From: an uncultured Acidobacteriaceae bacterium
GTDB lineage: Bacteria; Acidobacteriota; Terriglobia; Terriglobales; Acidobacteriaceae
Direction: 5' to 3'
DNA length: 64,000 nt
Assembly: GCA_903911925.1 (NCBI GenBank)
Contig: CAIWFH010000067.1
Location: forward strand, 31,588-95,587
Shown: in pieces, positions 8,981 to 16,779 of the stretch
Position numbering within the stretch: position 1 is the first letter of the stretch
Layout of the letters: each line of letters opens with the position of its first letter
Made by a program: the position numbers and the translations under genes
Notes under the pieces: model-generated
Database searches by the model: none
Told to the model about the DNA's origin: nothing
The model's input: the letters and a program-made list of their open reading frames with translations, nothing else

Positions 8981-10159
8981 TCAGTACGCCCCGATCCCTG
9001 TGACGCTGTGGCCGATGATCAGGGTATGGATGTCGTGGGTGCCTTCATACGTAATCACCGACTCCAGATTCATCATGTGGCGCATGATGGGGTAGTCTTC
9101 TGTAATTCCATTTGCCCCGAGAATGTCGCGGGCGATTCTGGCGCATTCCAGCGCCATCCAAACGTTGTTGCGCTTGGCCAGCGAGATGTGTTCGTGGCCC
9201 GCCTTGCCCGCATCCTTCAACCGGCCCACATGCAATGAAAGCAGTTGCGCCTTCGAGATCTCGTTGACCATCCACACCAGCTTTTCCTGCACAATCTGGT
9301 GGCTGGCAATGGGCTCGTTGCGGAATTGCTTCCTCTCCTTGGAGTACTGCAGCGCGTTCGAATAGCAGTCCATGGCAGCGCCGATGGCGCCCCAGCTGAT
9401 GCCGTAGCGGGCCTGGTTCAGGCACATCAGGGCCGCCTTCAGGCTGTCGGCGCCGGGCATTGCGGCGGTCAGCGGCACATGCACATCCTGTAGTGACAGG
9501 CCGCTGGTGTGCGAGGCTCTCAGGCTCCACTTGCCATGCACGTCGTAGGCGGTAAAGCCGGGGCGGTCGGTCTCCACCAGGAAGCCCCGCACCCGCCCGT
9601 CTTCGTCCTCGCATTTAGCCCAGACAATCGCCACGTCAGAGATGGTCCCGGAGGTGATCCACAGCTTTTCGCCGTTCAGGACGTACTCGTCGCCCACCTT
9701 ACGGGCGGTGGTGGTCATCCCTCCCGGGTTCGATCCGAAGCCGGGCTCGGTCAGCCCAAAGCAGCCTAGCTTCTCGCCGCTGGCCAGTGCCGGCAGCCAG
9801 GTGTTCTTCTGCTCGTCTGATCCGAATTCATAGATGGGGTACATCACCAGGCCCGACTGCACACTCACAAAGCTGCGGAACCCCGAGTCGCCGCGCTCCA
9901 GCTCCTGCATCACCAGGCCGTACTCCACATTCGACATGCCGGCGCAGCCGTACCCCTCAAGGTTGGCGCCGTAGAAGCCCAGCTCGCCCATGATCGGCAC
10001 CAGTTCCTTCGGGAACCGCTCAGTGCGGAAGCACTCCTCGATGATGGGGATCAAGTTGTCCTCCACAAAGTCGCGCGCCGTTTTGCGCACCAGCAGTTCG
10101 TCCTCTGTAAAGGTTGAATCGAGGTGGAGAAAATCGAAGCTTTGAAACTTGAATCCCAT
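8981..10159 (-). CDS. gcdH: Acyl-CoA dehydrogenase, glutaryl-CoA dehydrogenase type
   Basis: 392 residues, normal for the family. GCAGMSNVEYGLVMQELE, RSFVSVQSGLVM, CFGLTEPGFGSNPGGM, YVLNGEKLWITSG and the catalytic-base segment ITYEGTHDIHT are typical of the GCDH branch, with the Glu of YEGTHD as base. The enzyme would oxidise and decarboxylate glutaryl-CoA to crotonyl-CoA using FAD in lysine/tryptophan or aromatic breakdown. It stands alone; no electron-transfer flavoprotein or CoA ligase is adjacent. The specificity call rests on motif resemblance; another short-chain acyl-CoA dehydrogenase is possible. Confidence 0.8.
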   Translation of the reverse strand: MGFKFQSFDFLHLDSTFTEDELLVRKTARDFVEDNLIPIIEECFRTERFPKELVPIMGELGFYGANLEGYGCAGMSNVEYGLVMQELERGDSGFRSFVSVQSGLVMYPIYEFGSDEQKNTWLPALASGEKLGCFGLTEPGFGSNPGGMTTTARKVGDEYVLNGEKLWITSGTISDVAIVWAKCEDEDGRVRGFLVETDRPGFTAYDVHGKWSLRASHTSGLSLQDVHVPLTAAMPGADSLKAALMCLNQARYGISWGAIGAAMDCYSNALQYSKERKQFRNEPIASHQIVQEKLVWMVNEISKAQLLSLHVGRLKDAGKAGHEHISLAKRNNVWMALECARIARDILGANGITEDYPIMRHMMNLESVITYEGTHDIHTLIIGHSVTGIGAY

Positions 10160-10307
10160 GGTTGCCCCCGCAGTTCCTTTCGGAAATCAAAACAGGCAAG
10201 GGTAGCAGATGGGGAAGCCGCGTGGGAAGGGGCAGGCGCCGGAGCGCGCGGGCAAACTTGTTTCAGAGTGCACGACTCCGCGAATCAAGCCGTCTTGCCG
10301 CTGTTTG

Positions 10308-10347
10308 CCCCTCGAAGGCAGCCGGGACAACTACTGCCTTCGAGGGG
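10308..10347. repeat. Perfect 14-bp inverted repeat between two minus-strand genes
   Basis: CCCCTCGAAGGCAG (10308-10321) and CTGCCTTCGAGGGG (10334-10347) are exact reverse complements around a 12-base loop. The element lies in the gap after the TonB-receptor stop (10399) and before the gcdH start. No T-run follows on either strand. It may act as a 3' hairpin for the receptor mRNA or be a stray copy of a dispersed palindrome. Confidence 0.6.
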
Positions 10348-10398
10348 GGCGCGGCCAGGGCCGGACTCCCGAGCCTCCGGCTTATCGATGCCAGGCTC

Positions 10399-13300
10399 CT
10401 ACCAGAGCAACGACAAGCTGAACTGGAAGATCCTCGACGGACCTACCGTCGTGACCTTGCCGAAGTTGGTATCCGCCATGTTGCTGTCGGGATTCAGAAA
10501 CTGCGCATGATTGAAGGCATTGAATGCGTCGGCCCTGAACTGAAGGTTCATTGACTCGCGCAGTGCAATGAGCTTTCCGGCGCCAATATCCCAATTGTTC
10601 ACTCCCGGTCCGGTGATGATATTCGGCGTGGAATTGCCGAAGTGGTTGGTCGCGGGCTTGGCAAAACAGGCGGTATCGAACCAGTAGTGGCCGTTATCGC
10701 GGACGTTCTTGTTCTTCATGCTGGAGCGGCCCTCGCAGAGCCGATCGGCGCGAAATTGCGTCATCGGGTCCATGGATGTGCTGCTCGCTGCCAGCACGGT
10801 GAAGGGGTTTCCCTTCGAGAATGTCGCAATCGTATCCAGGGTCCAACCGCCGGCGATGCGGTCCAAAGCAGGCGAGATTCCGTTCAAGTAGCGTTGCCCC
10901 CTGCCAAGCGGCAGATTCCACACGCCGCTTACCACCAGGCGCTGCGGAGCGTCATAGCCGGCCATCCCTTTATCGCAGCTGAGGCAGGTGCCTCGCTCAT
11001 TGAGGCCGACGGGCGCACCTCCCTGCTCGGTATTGCTCAGCACCTTGGACCAGGTGTAGTTGGCGACGAAGCTCAGGCCGTTGGAGAACTGCCGCTGTAG
11101 TTTGGCGACGAAGGCGTTATAGCTGGAGTTCCCTTCGTTAGCCGCCGCGTAAATGTAATTGAACTGCTTGAAGGGGCGCACCGTCTGATCGCAGACATAC
11201 GAGCCCGGAATCGAGCAATCGTCCGCATTCCAACGTATCGGCAGCTTGCGCGACTGCGACCCGATGTAGTCGACCTCGGCAATCATGTTCCTGGTCAGAT
11301 TGTGCTGGATCGCCACACTCCATTGCTGGATGTACGGGGTCCGCAAATTGCTGTCCAGGCTGAAAAGCGTGCCGTGGATATTGTCGGCGAAGGTCTGGGT
11401 GATAGTGGTCTGTGACATGGGCGGAAACACGTTTTGCCCCAGCGTGTACGTGGGCGCCGGTTGAGATGGATCGTTGGTGATCGATTGAACGATTGCCACG
11501 CCCGGCGCGGTGATTGCAAACAGCTCATAGATGGCGTCCTCGGCGGGATAGTAGATTCCTCCGCCCACCCGGATGATCGTTCCAGGTAGAAAGCCCGGCT
11601 GCCACGCAATTCCGATGCGCGGAGCGAAGTTATTGAGATCCATCTTGTAGACCTCGGGACCGATGTCGCCCAACGCGGCAAACTTCACCTTGCCGGTCTT
11701 GAAGTCAAAGGAGTGAGGGTACAGCTTGTTCCCGCCAACCGCGTTGGGCGGCGTGCTCAGATTCCAACCCACGCCGGCATTGAGGGTCAGGTTAGGCAGA
11801 ATGCGCCAGGTGTCCTGTGCGTAAGGCGTAACTGCGGTCCAGCGAAAATGCGTGCGCGGCATTGAGGTTACCGTGCCGCTCTGCGGCATGCCCAGCAGGA
11901 AATCGGCAAACGAGTTGCCCGTGCCCGCCACCGGTTTCAGCTTCCCGCTATTCGCGGGATCGGGCGCCAGTTGCGCGGTATAGATGGGATTGAAGTACAC
12001 CCCGCCGCGGGAATAGAAGTTCGAGCTCTCCTGAACAGTCCGAATGTAGTTGATGTCAACGCCGAAGCTCAGTTCGTGCTTCGCCTTCAGCCAATTCATG
12101 CCTTCGTGCATCTGGTACTGGTTGTCGATGTTGCCGATAAGACCCTGTGCGCGGCCAAAGGAAGGCGTCGCCGCGGTGGCGCCGGACACGTTGAAGCCGC
12201 TAAGATAAATCCCTGGAATTCCATTCGGATCGGCGGTTCCCGTGAAGCCCATCTTGCCCTGCACATCTTCCTGAGTCGCTCCGGCGTTAAAGACCGAGGT
12301 GTAGAGAAACCCAAGCCGAAACTCGTTCACCAGATGAGAAGTCAACGTGGTGTTCAATTGGGCCATGGCAAAGTGCGTGCTCAGCGGAAACCCATAACCT
12401 GCAAGAGGAAACAGGGCCGCGTTCACAGTGGGCGAGTTCTCGTTGACATACTGGCCAAACAGGATGTTCTTGGCGTTGAGGTTCACATCCACCCGCCCGC
12501 CATATTGATCGTAGTTGTCGGTGGTCACCGGATTGCCCACTAGGTTTTGCGATCCGAAACTCGGCGCGGACACGTAAAAAGCAAGCAGCTTCTTGGACAT
12601 TTCGTTGATGCTGCCCTGCGGGATCACATTTCCTGGGAATTGCTGTCTCTCTCCGGTTGCCGGGTCGAAGGTGCTCGGATCGTAAATTGGCGTGCTTACG
12701 GCGGAGAAGTCCCCGCCGAACATGGCGACCGAGGGGATAGTAGCCTTTACAGTGTTGGAGAGCACCTGCCGGCGGCCCTCGTAGTGGGCAAAGAAAAATA
12801 CGCGATTGCGCAGAATGGGTCCGCCAACCGCGCCGCCAAACTGGTTGCGATGAAACGGGCTGGCCTTAGCGCCCGGCAAATCGAAATACTGCCGCGTATC
12901 GAACGCCGTATTTCTGACAAACTCGAAGACCTCTCCGTGAAACCGGTTGCTGCCTCCCTTGGTCGCCACCGTCACCATGCCGGCATCGTTCGGTCCCTCT
13001 GAAGGAAGAAAGAAGCCCTCGTGTATCTTGAACTGGTCAATGGCCGCAACCGATAAATTCAAGGACGCCTGCCCCAGGCGGCTGCCCGCTGTGGACATGC
13101 CGTTGATCACGAACCCGGTGAGGTCCTGCTCGATTCCGCTAATGATGATGGTGCGGTCGGGATGGCCAACCTGGAGAGTCGTAAAGTCCGATACCGTTGT
13201 GCCGGATGTCTGCGTAGCGCCGGAAAGAAGACCCAACTGCAAAAAATCGCGGCCGTTCAGGGGAAGGTTGCGAACGTCTTGCTGGTCGATCAGCGTGCCA

Positions 13301-13710
13301 AGCTCGTTTGAGGTCGGCTCCCAGAGCGATGCGGAGCCCGACGCATCCACCGTGACAGTGGTCGAGGCAGAGCCGAGTCCAAGCACGACATTCCGGGTTG
13401 CGCGCTCCGAGGCCGTCACCCGAAAATTGGTAACCGAATACGACTTGAATCCCGGCTTGGAAACCTGCAACGAATACAAGCCCGGCTGGACAGAAGAGAA
13501 GACGTAGACGCCGGCTTCGTTGGTGCGGGTGGCGGACTTTCCGCCCGTCTCGGCGTTCAGCAGATTTACGTCGCAATTCTGAATCACGGCGCCTGTGGCG
13601 TCCTGAACCAGGCCTTCCACGATGGACGCGCTTGACTGACCGTATATTTGTAGCGACAACAGGCCAAAGATAAAGCAAATGAAAACAGGGATGATTCCGT
13701 ACACTCGCAT
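10399..13710 (-). CDS. TonB-dependent receptor-like outer-membrane protein, Oar/carboxypeptidase-regulatory type
   Basis: 1103 residues. The start at 13710 is preceded by AAGGAAAGAG and gives a signal peptide ending near IYGQS. Residues ~25-115 form a carboxypeptidase-regulatory (CnaB-like) fold with GLVQDATGAVI and GVYVFSSVQPGLYSLQV. Next comes a plug region with the signature NLPLNGRDFLQL near residue 150, then a long beta-barrel (NQFGGAVGGPI, many aromatic strands) ending in FQFSLSLLW. This class is strongly expanded in Acidobacteriota and is thought to import glycans, peptides or metal complexes. No TonB box or neighbouring hydrolase points to a substrate. Confidence 0.85.
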   Translation of the reverse strand: MRVYGIIPVFICFIFGLLSLQIYGQSSASIVEGLVQDATGAVIQNCDVNLLNAETGGKSATRTNEAGVYVFSSVQPGLYSLQVSKPGFKSYSVTNFRVTASERATRNVVLGLGSASTTVTVDASGSASLWEPTSNELGTLIDQQDVRNLPLNGRDFLQLGLLSGATQTSGTTVSDFTTLQVGHPDRTIIISGIEQDLTGFVINGMSTAGSRLGQASLNLSVAAIDQFKIHEGFFLPSEGPNDAGMVTVATKGGSNRFHGEVFEFVRNTAFDTRQYFDLPGAKASPFHRNQFGGAVGGPILRNRVFFFAHYEGRRQVLSNTVKATIPSVAMFGGDFSAVSTPIYDPSTFDPATGERQQFPGNVIPQGSINEMSKKLLAFYVSAPSFGSQNLVGNPVTTDNYDQYGGRVDVNLNAKNILFGQYVNENSPTVNAALFPLAGYGFPLSTHFAMAQLNTTLTSHLVNEFRLGFLYTSVFNAGATQEDVQGKMGFTGTADPNGIPGIYLSGFNVSGATAATPSFGRAQGLIGNIDNQYQMHEGMNWLKAKHELSFGVDINYIRTVQESSNFYSRGGVYFNPIYTAQLAPDPANSGKLKPVAGTGNSFADFLLGMPQSGTVTSMPRTHFRWTAVTPYAQDTWRILPNLTLNAGVGWNLSTPPNAVGGNKLYPHSFDFKTGKVKFAALGDIGPEVYKMDLNNFAPRIGIAWQPGFLPGTIIRVGGGIYYPAEDAIYELFAITAPGVAIVQSITNDPSQPAPTYTLGQNVFPPMSQTTITQTFADNIHGTLFSLDSNLRTPYIQQWSVAIQHNLTRNMIAEVDYIGSQSRKLPIRWNADDCSIPGSYVCDQTVRPFKQFNYIYAAANEGNSSYNAFVAKLQRQFSNGLSFVANYTWSKVLSNTEQGGAPVGLNERGTCLSCDKGMAGYDAPQRLVVSGVWNLPLGRGQRYLNGISPALDRIAGGWTLDTIATFSKGNPFTVLAASSTSMDPMTQFRADRLCEGRSSMKNKNVRDNGHYWFDTACFAKPATNHFGNSTPNIITGPGVNNWDIGAGKLIALRESMNLQFRADAFNAFNHAQFLNPDSNMADTNFGKVTTVGPSRIFQFSLSLLW

Positions 13711-14079
13711 CTTGATTCTCTTTCCTTGTGCGCATGTTAGGTTCGGTACGCAGGTCTCGGGAATCTCGGGCAGCAGTCGGAAGGCAGGACGGCACTGCCT
13801 GTCAAAACCCATTGCGGACGTACACTCCTAAGAAGGCAATCTGTGGAATTGTCAGGAGTTTATGCCGCGGCGCCCTGAAGCGCATCGGGACAAGGATGGA
13901 GGCCGTTATCCACCATTAGTTGCAGTGGAAAAGTGGGTTACATCACATTGAATCTTGCCGTTCAAAATTCCTTCCAACCAGCCGGAGAGGCTGACGAGGG
14001 CCATTGTCGGCAATGAGGGTTGCCTGGTTGGTGAACCCCGTCGCGCGTTCCATCGCCAAGCCATGTGCGCCGTGCGGTC
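13711..14079. other. Gene-free stretch upstream of the TonB receptor
   Basis: No gene is visible. On the minus strand TTGACA (plus 13800-13805) could be a -35 box for the receptor, but I find no acceptable -10 at the right distance. Nothing recognisable terminates mlaF in this stretch. Confidence 0.4.
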
Positions 14080-14928
14080 CTACTGCAAAAACTCCTGCAC
14101 AAAACCGTTCTGGCTATGCAGCAACTCATGCAGCGACCCATCGAAGATCAGCCGCCCTTCCTCCAGCATCAGGAAGGTGGTGTTGGGGTCGGTCTGGCCC
14201 TTCGGAAGCGGAACCATGCGGCCCGCTTCCGCGTCGAAGCGGTGCGTGCACAGCGTAAACGCGTCTTGCAGGCGGTGGGTCACCAGAAGCGAGGGCGTAT
14301 GGTACACATCGCGTTCCTTGATGATCAGCTCGATAATGGTGGTCGAAGTGACGGGGTCCAGGCCGCCGGTCGGCGAGTCGTAGAGCAGCAGCTCGGGCTT
14401 GCGGATAAGGGCGCGGGCGATCGCCACGCGGCGCCTCATGCCGCCGGAGAGGCTGCTGGGGAGCATGCCGAACGTCTCGTCGAGTTCTACAAAGCGCAGC
14501 GCTTCATGGACGCGGGCGTCAATCTCGTCATCGGGCACCCGCTCCTGGATCAGTTGGTAGGCCACGTTGTTGCGAACGGTGAGCGAATCAAAGAGTGCGC
14601 CCTCCTGGAAGACCATTCCAGCGCGCGTCCGCAGGGGAAAGAGCTGATCCTCCGGCATATGGGAAATCTCTTCGCCGAACAATAGGATGCTGCCCTCGTC
14701 GGGGCGAAGCAGGCCGTTGGCCAGCTTGAGCAATACGCTTTTGCCCACCCCGGCCGGCCCAAGCACGATTCGGGTTTCTCCCGGCGCGACGGAAAACGTG
14801 ATGTCCTCAAGCACCGGCGGGCCGTCGAATGCGATTGAGACACGGTTGAAGGCCAACACCGGCGTTCGATCCAGAGGTTGCCCGGAAGGCTGGCGCGGAG
14901 ACGGGTCTGATGATGGAGTCAAGCTCAT
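14080..14928 (-). CDS. mlaF: ABC transporter ATP-binding protein, MlaF-like, with altered Walker B
   Basis: 282 residues. It is the ATPase partner of the MlaE-type permease encoded just upstream; the start codon overlaps the mlaE stop by 4 bases (ATGA), indicating translational coupling. Walker A is GPAGVGKS (residues 57-64), the Q-loop Gln is ~108, the signature LSGGM is 160-164 and the H-loop His is ~218. The Walker B region reads LLLYDSPTGGLDP: the catalytic Glu that normally follows the Asp is Ser185. The Mla system moves phospholipids between inner and outer membranes. No mlaD-like substrate-binding gene is adjacent. Confidence 0.8.
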   Translation of the reverse strand: MSLTPSSDPSPRQPSGQPLDRTPVLAFNRVSIAFDGPPVLEDITFSVAPGETRIVLGPAGVGKSVLLKLANGLLRPDEGSILLFGEEISHMPEDQLFPLRTRAGMVFQEGALFDSLTVRNNVAYQLIQERVPDDEIDARVHEALRFVELDETFGMLPSSLSGGMRRRVAIARALIRKPELLLYDSPTGGLDPVTSTTIIELIIKERDVYHTPSLLVTHRLQDAFTLCTHRFDAEAGRMVPLPKGQTDPNTTFLMLEEGRLIFDGSLHELLHSQNGFVQEFLQ

Positions 14929-15707
14929 AACAGGGGGAAGAGCCGGAGCAATACCTGGGTAAGCAGGAAATCGACGACGATGATGAGCACCGATGAGTTG
15001 ACGACCGCCTGAATTGTCGAGCGGCCCACGCCCTGGGTTCCGCCCGTGGTCCTCAGGCCGTAGAAGCATCCGATGGAGGCAATGATGTAGCCGGAGAACA
15101 GCGGCTTCACCAGCCCCTGGATGATATCGGGATAGCGGAGCGACTCCCAGGCTTTCGAGAAGTATTCGGTGCCGTTCTGGTGGTTGAGGAAGACGGTGAC
15201 GAATCCGCCGCCCAGGATGCCGAAGGCGTCGGCGACGATGGTCAGGAAGAAAAGCATTGAGATGCAGGCGAAGATGCGCGGGGTGACCAGCTTGCGCAGC
15301 GGATCGACGCCCAGGGCGCGCATGGCGTCAATTTGCTCGGTCACCACCATGGACCCAAGTTCGCTGGCCATCGAGGACGCGTTGCGCCCGGCCACCATGA
15401 TGCCGCTCAGGACCGGGCCCAGCTCGCGAATCATGGTGATTGAAACGAACTGTCCGGTTACCGCGGTGGCGCCAAACTGCGACAGCGTGGCCGCCGATTG
15501 CAGCGCCAGCACGGCGCCGGTAAAAAAGCCCGAGAGCAGAACGATCGACGCCGAGCCGGCCCCGATAATGTCCGACTGCACCAGGAAATCCGGCCAGTAG
15601 ATGGGCGGACGCCACAGGTTCATGAACGAGCGGAAAGAGAACAGGGAGTAATCCTGCACGGTGAGCACAAGGTTCTTGGCGGTTCTCTCGATCACCTCAA
15701 TCGCCAT
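14925..15707 (-). CDS. mlaE: MlaE-family ABC transporter permease
   Basis: 260 residues and several membrane segments. The conserved family stretch runs through ITMIRELGPVLSGIMVAGR, ASELGSMVVTEQIDAMRALG and LGVDPLRKLVTPR, the MlaE/YrbE signature that contacts the ATPase. It is the first gene of a two-gene unit with mlaF. It belongs to the phospholipid/lipid transport permeases of diderms and plastids. The lack of an adjacent MCE-domain gene means the third component must be encoded elsewhere. Confidence 0.85.
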   Translation of the reverse strand: MAIEVIERTAKNLVLTVQDYSLFSFRSFMNLWRPPIYWPDFLVQSDIIGAGSASIVLLSGFFTGAVLALQSAATLSQFGATAVTGQFVSITMIRELGPVLSGIMVAGRNASSMASELGSMVVTEQIDAMRALGVDPLRKLVTPRIFACISMLFFLTIVADAFGILGGGFVTVFLNHQNGTEYFSKAWESLRYPDIIQGLVKPLFSGYIIASIGCFYGLRTTGGTQGVGRSTIQAVVNSSVLIIVVDFLLTQVLLRLFPLL

Positions 15708-15817
15708 TGAAATCCCCTGTCAGCAAGGAGTTGGATGTGCCCCTCTCCTCGACAGGATAGCGCATGCGAGAGGGCTGGGCGGGCTCGCGATAAACTGACT
15801 TTGAAAGCGAGCAGACC

Positions 15818-16642
15818 ATGATCCCCGAGCCGGCGCAGAGATTGGAAGAGTTTTTTTCCGCCTTCAAGGGCGCCGCAAACCCGCTTTTACTCCTTGATTA
15901 CGACGGCACGCTGGCGCCTTTCCGCGTAGACCGGTTTCAGGCGCACCCATGGGGCGGCGTACGGGAACTTTTGGCGGCTATCCAGCGCCAGGGCCGTACC
16001 CGGCTTGTCGTAATCACCGGACGGCCCGCCCAGGAGATTGCGCCCCTGCTTGGTCTCGATCCGCCGCTTGAGGTCTGGGGCCTTCACGGGGCAGAACGGC
16101 TTTTCCCCGGCGGCCGCCGGGAACTGGAAGAGGCTGCACCGGCAGTGAAGATGCGTCTGGATGAGTTGAAAGAGTCTCTGGGCCGCGACAGCCTGGGAGG
16201 GCTCTTTGAAGACAAGGCCAACGGCGCGGTGATGCACTGGCGCGGACTATCGCGCAAGAAGGCGGAACAGGTTGAGGAACGGACCCGTGCCTTGTTTGAG
16301 CCGCTGGCCCGCATGGGGGGCCTGGGACTGCTGGAGTTTGAGGCCGGCCTTGAGCTGCGCGTGGGCCGCAACAAGGGCGAGGCCGTCGAAGCCATCCTGG
16401 CCGAGTCCGGCGCTGGCCCGGCGGCGTTTTTAGGCGACGATCTCACCGACGAAGCGGCCTTCCGCGCGGTGCAGCGTTTCGGCAGGCCCGGGCTCAGCCT
16501 GCTGGTCAGGCGCGAGTGGCGAGAGACCGCGGCGGAGATTTGGCTTCAGCCGCCGGGGGAAATGACGGCTTTTCTCGAGCGGTGGCTCCAGGCTTGCGGC
16601 GCGGACGGCAGTCCGGCAAATCAACTCGAACTTCCCTTATAG
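15818..16642 (+). CDS. otsB: Trehalose-6-phosphate phosphatase
   Basis: 274 residues, typical OtsB length. HAD motif I is LLDYDGTLAPF with nucleophile Asp27 and Asp29; the middle part has VVITGRPAQEI and WGLHGAERL; the acidic C-terminal motif is GDDLTDEAAF. The enzyme dephosphorylates trehalose-6-phosphate to trehalose, an osmoprotectant. No otsA gene lies in the window. It is divergent from mlaE and is followed after 137 bases by the GH92 gene on the same strand. Confidence 0.85.
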   Translation: MIPEPAQRLEEFFSAFKGAANPLLLLDYDGTLAPFRVDRFQAHPWGGVRELLAAIQRQGRTRLVVITGRPAQEIAPLLGLDPPLEVWGLHGAERLFPGGRRELEEAAPAVKMRLDELKESLGRDSLGGLFEDKANGAVMHWRGLSRKKAEQVEERTRALFEPLARMGGLGLLEFEAGLELRVGRNKGEAVEAILAESGAGPAAFLGDDLTDEAAFRAVQRFGRPGLSLLVRREWRETAAEIWLQPPGEMTAFLERWLQACGADGSPANQLELPL

Positions 16643-16779
16643 ACAAAGGGCGGGAAACCTCGAACCTCAATCGATCCGGTAACCGCACTGATATCGTTAT
16701 CCTGTCCGCAAACCGCCCGGCCGCATGCGCGTAGATCCGTGGGCCGCGGAAACTGCGGAGAATCTCTGGAGGAACGGAA

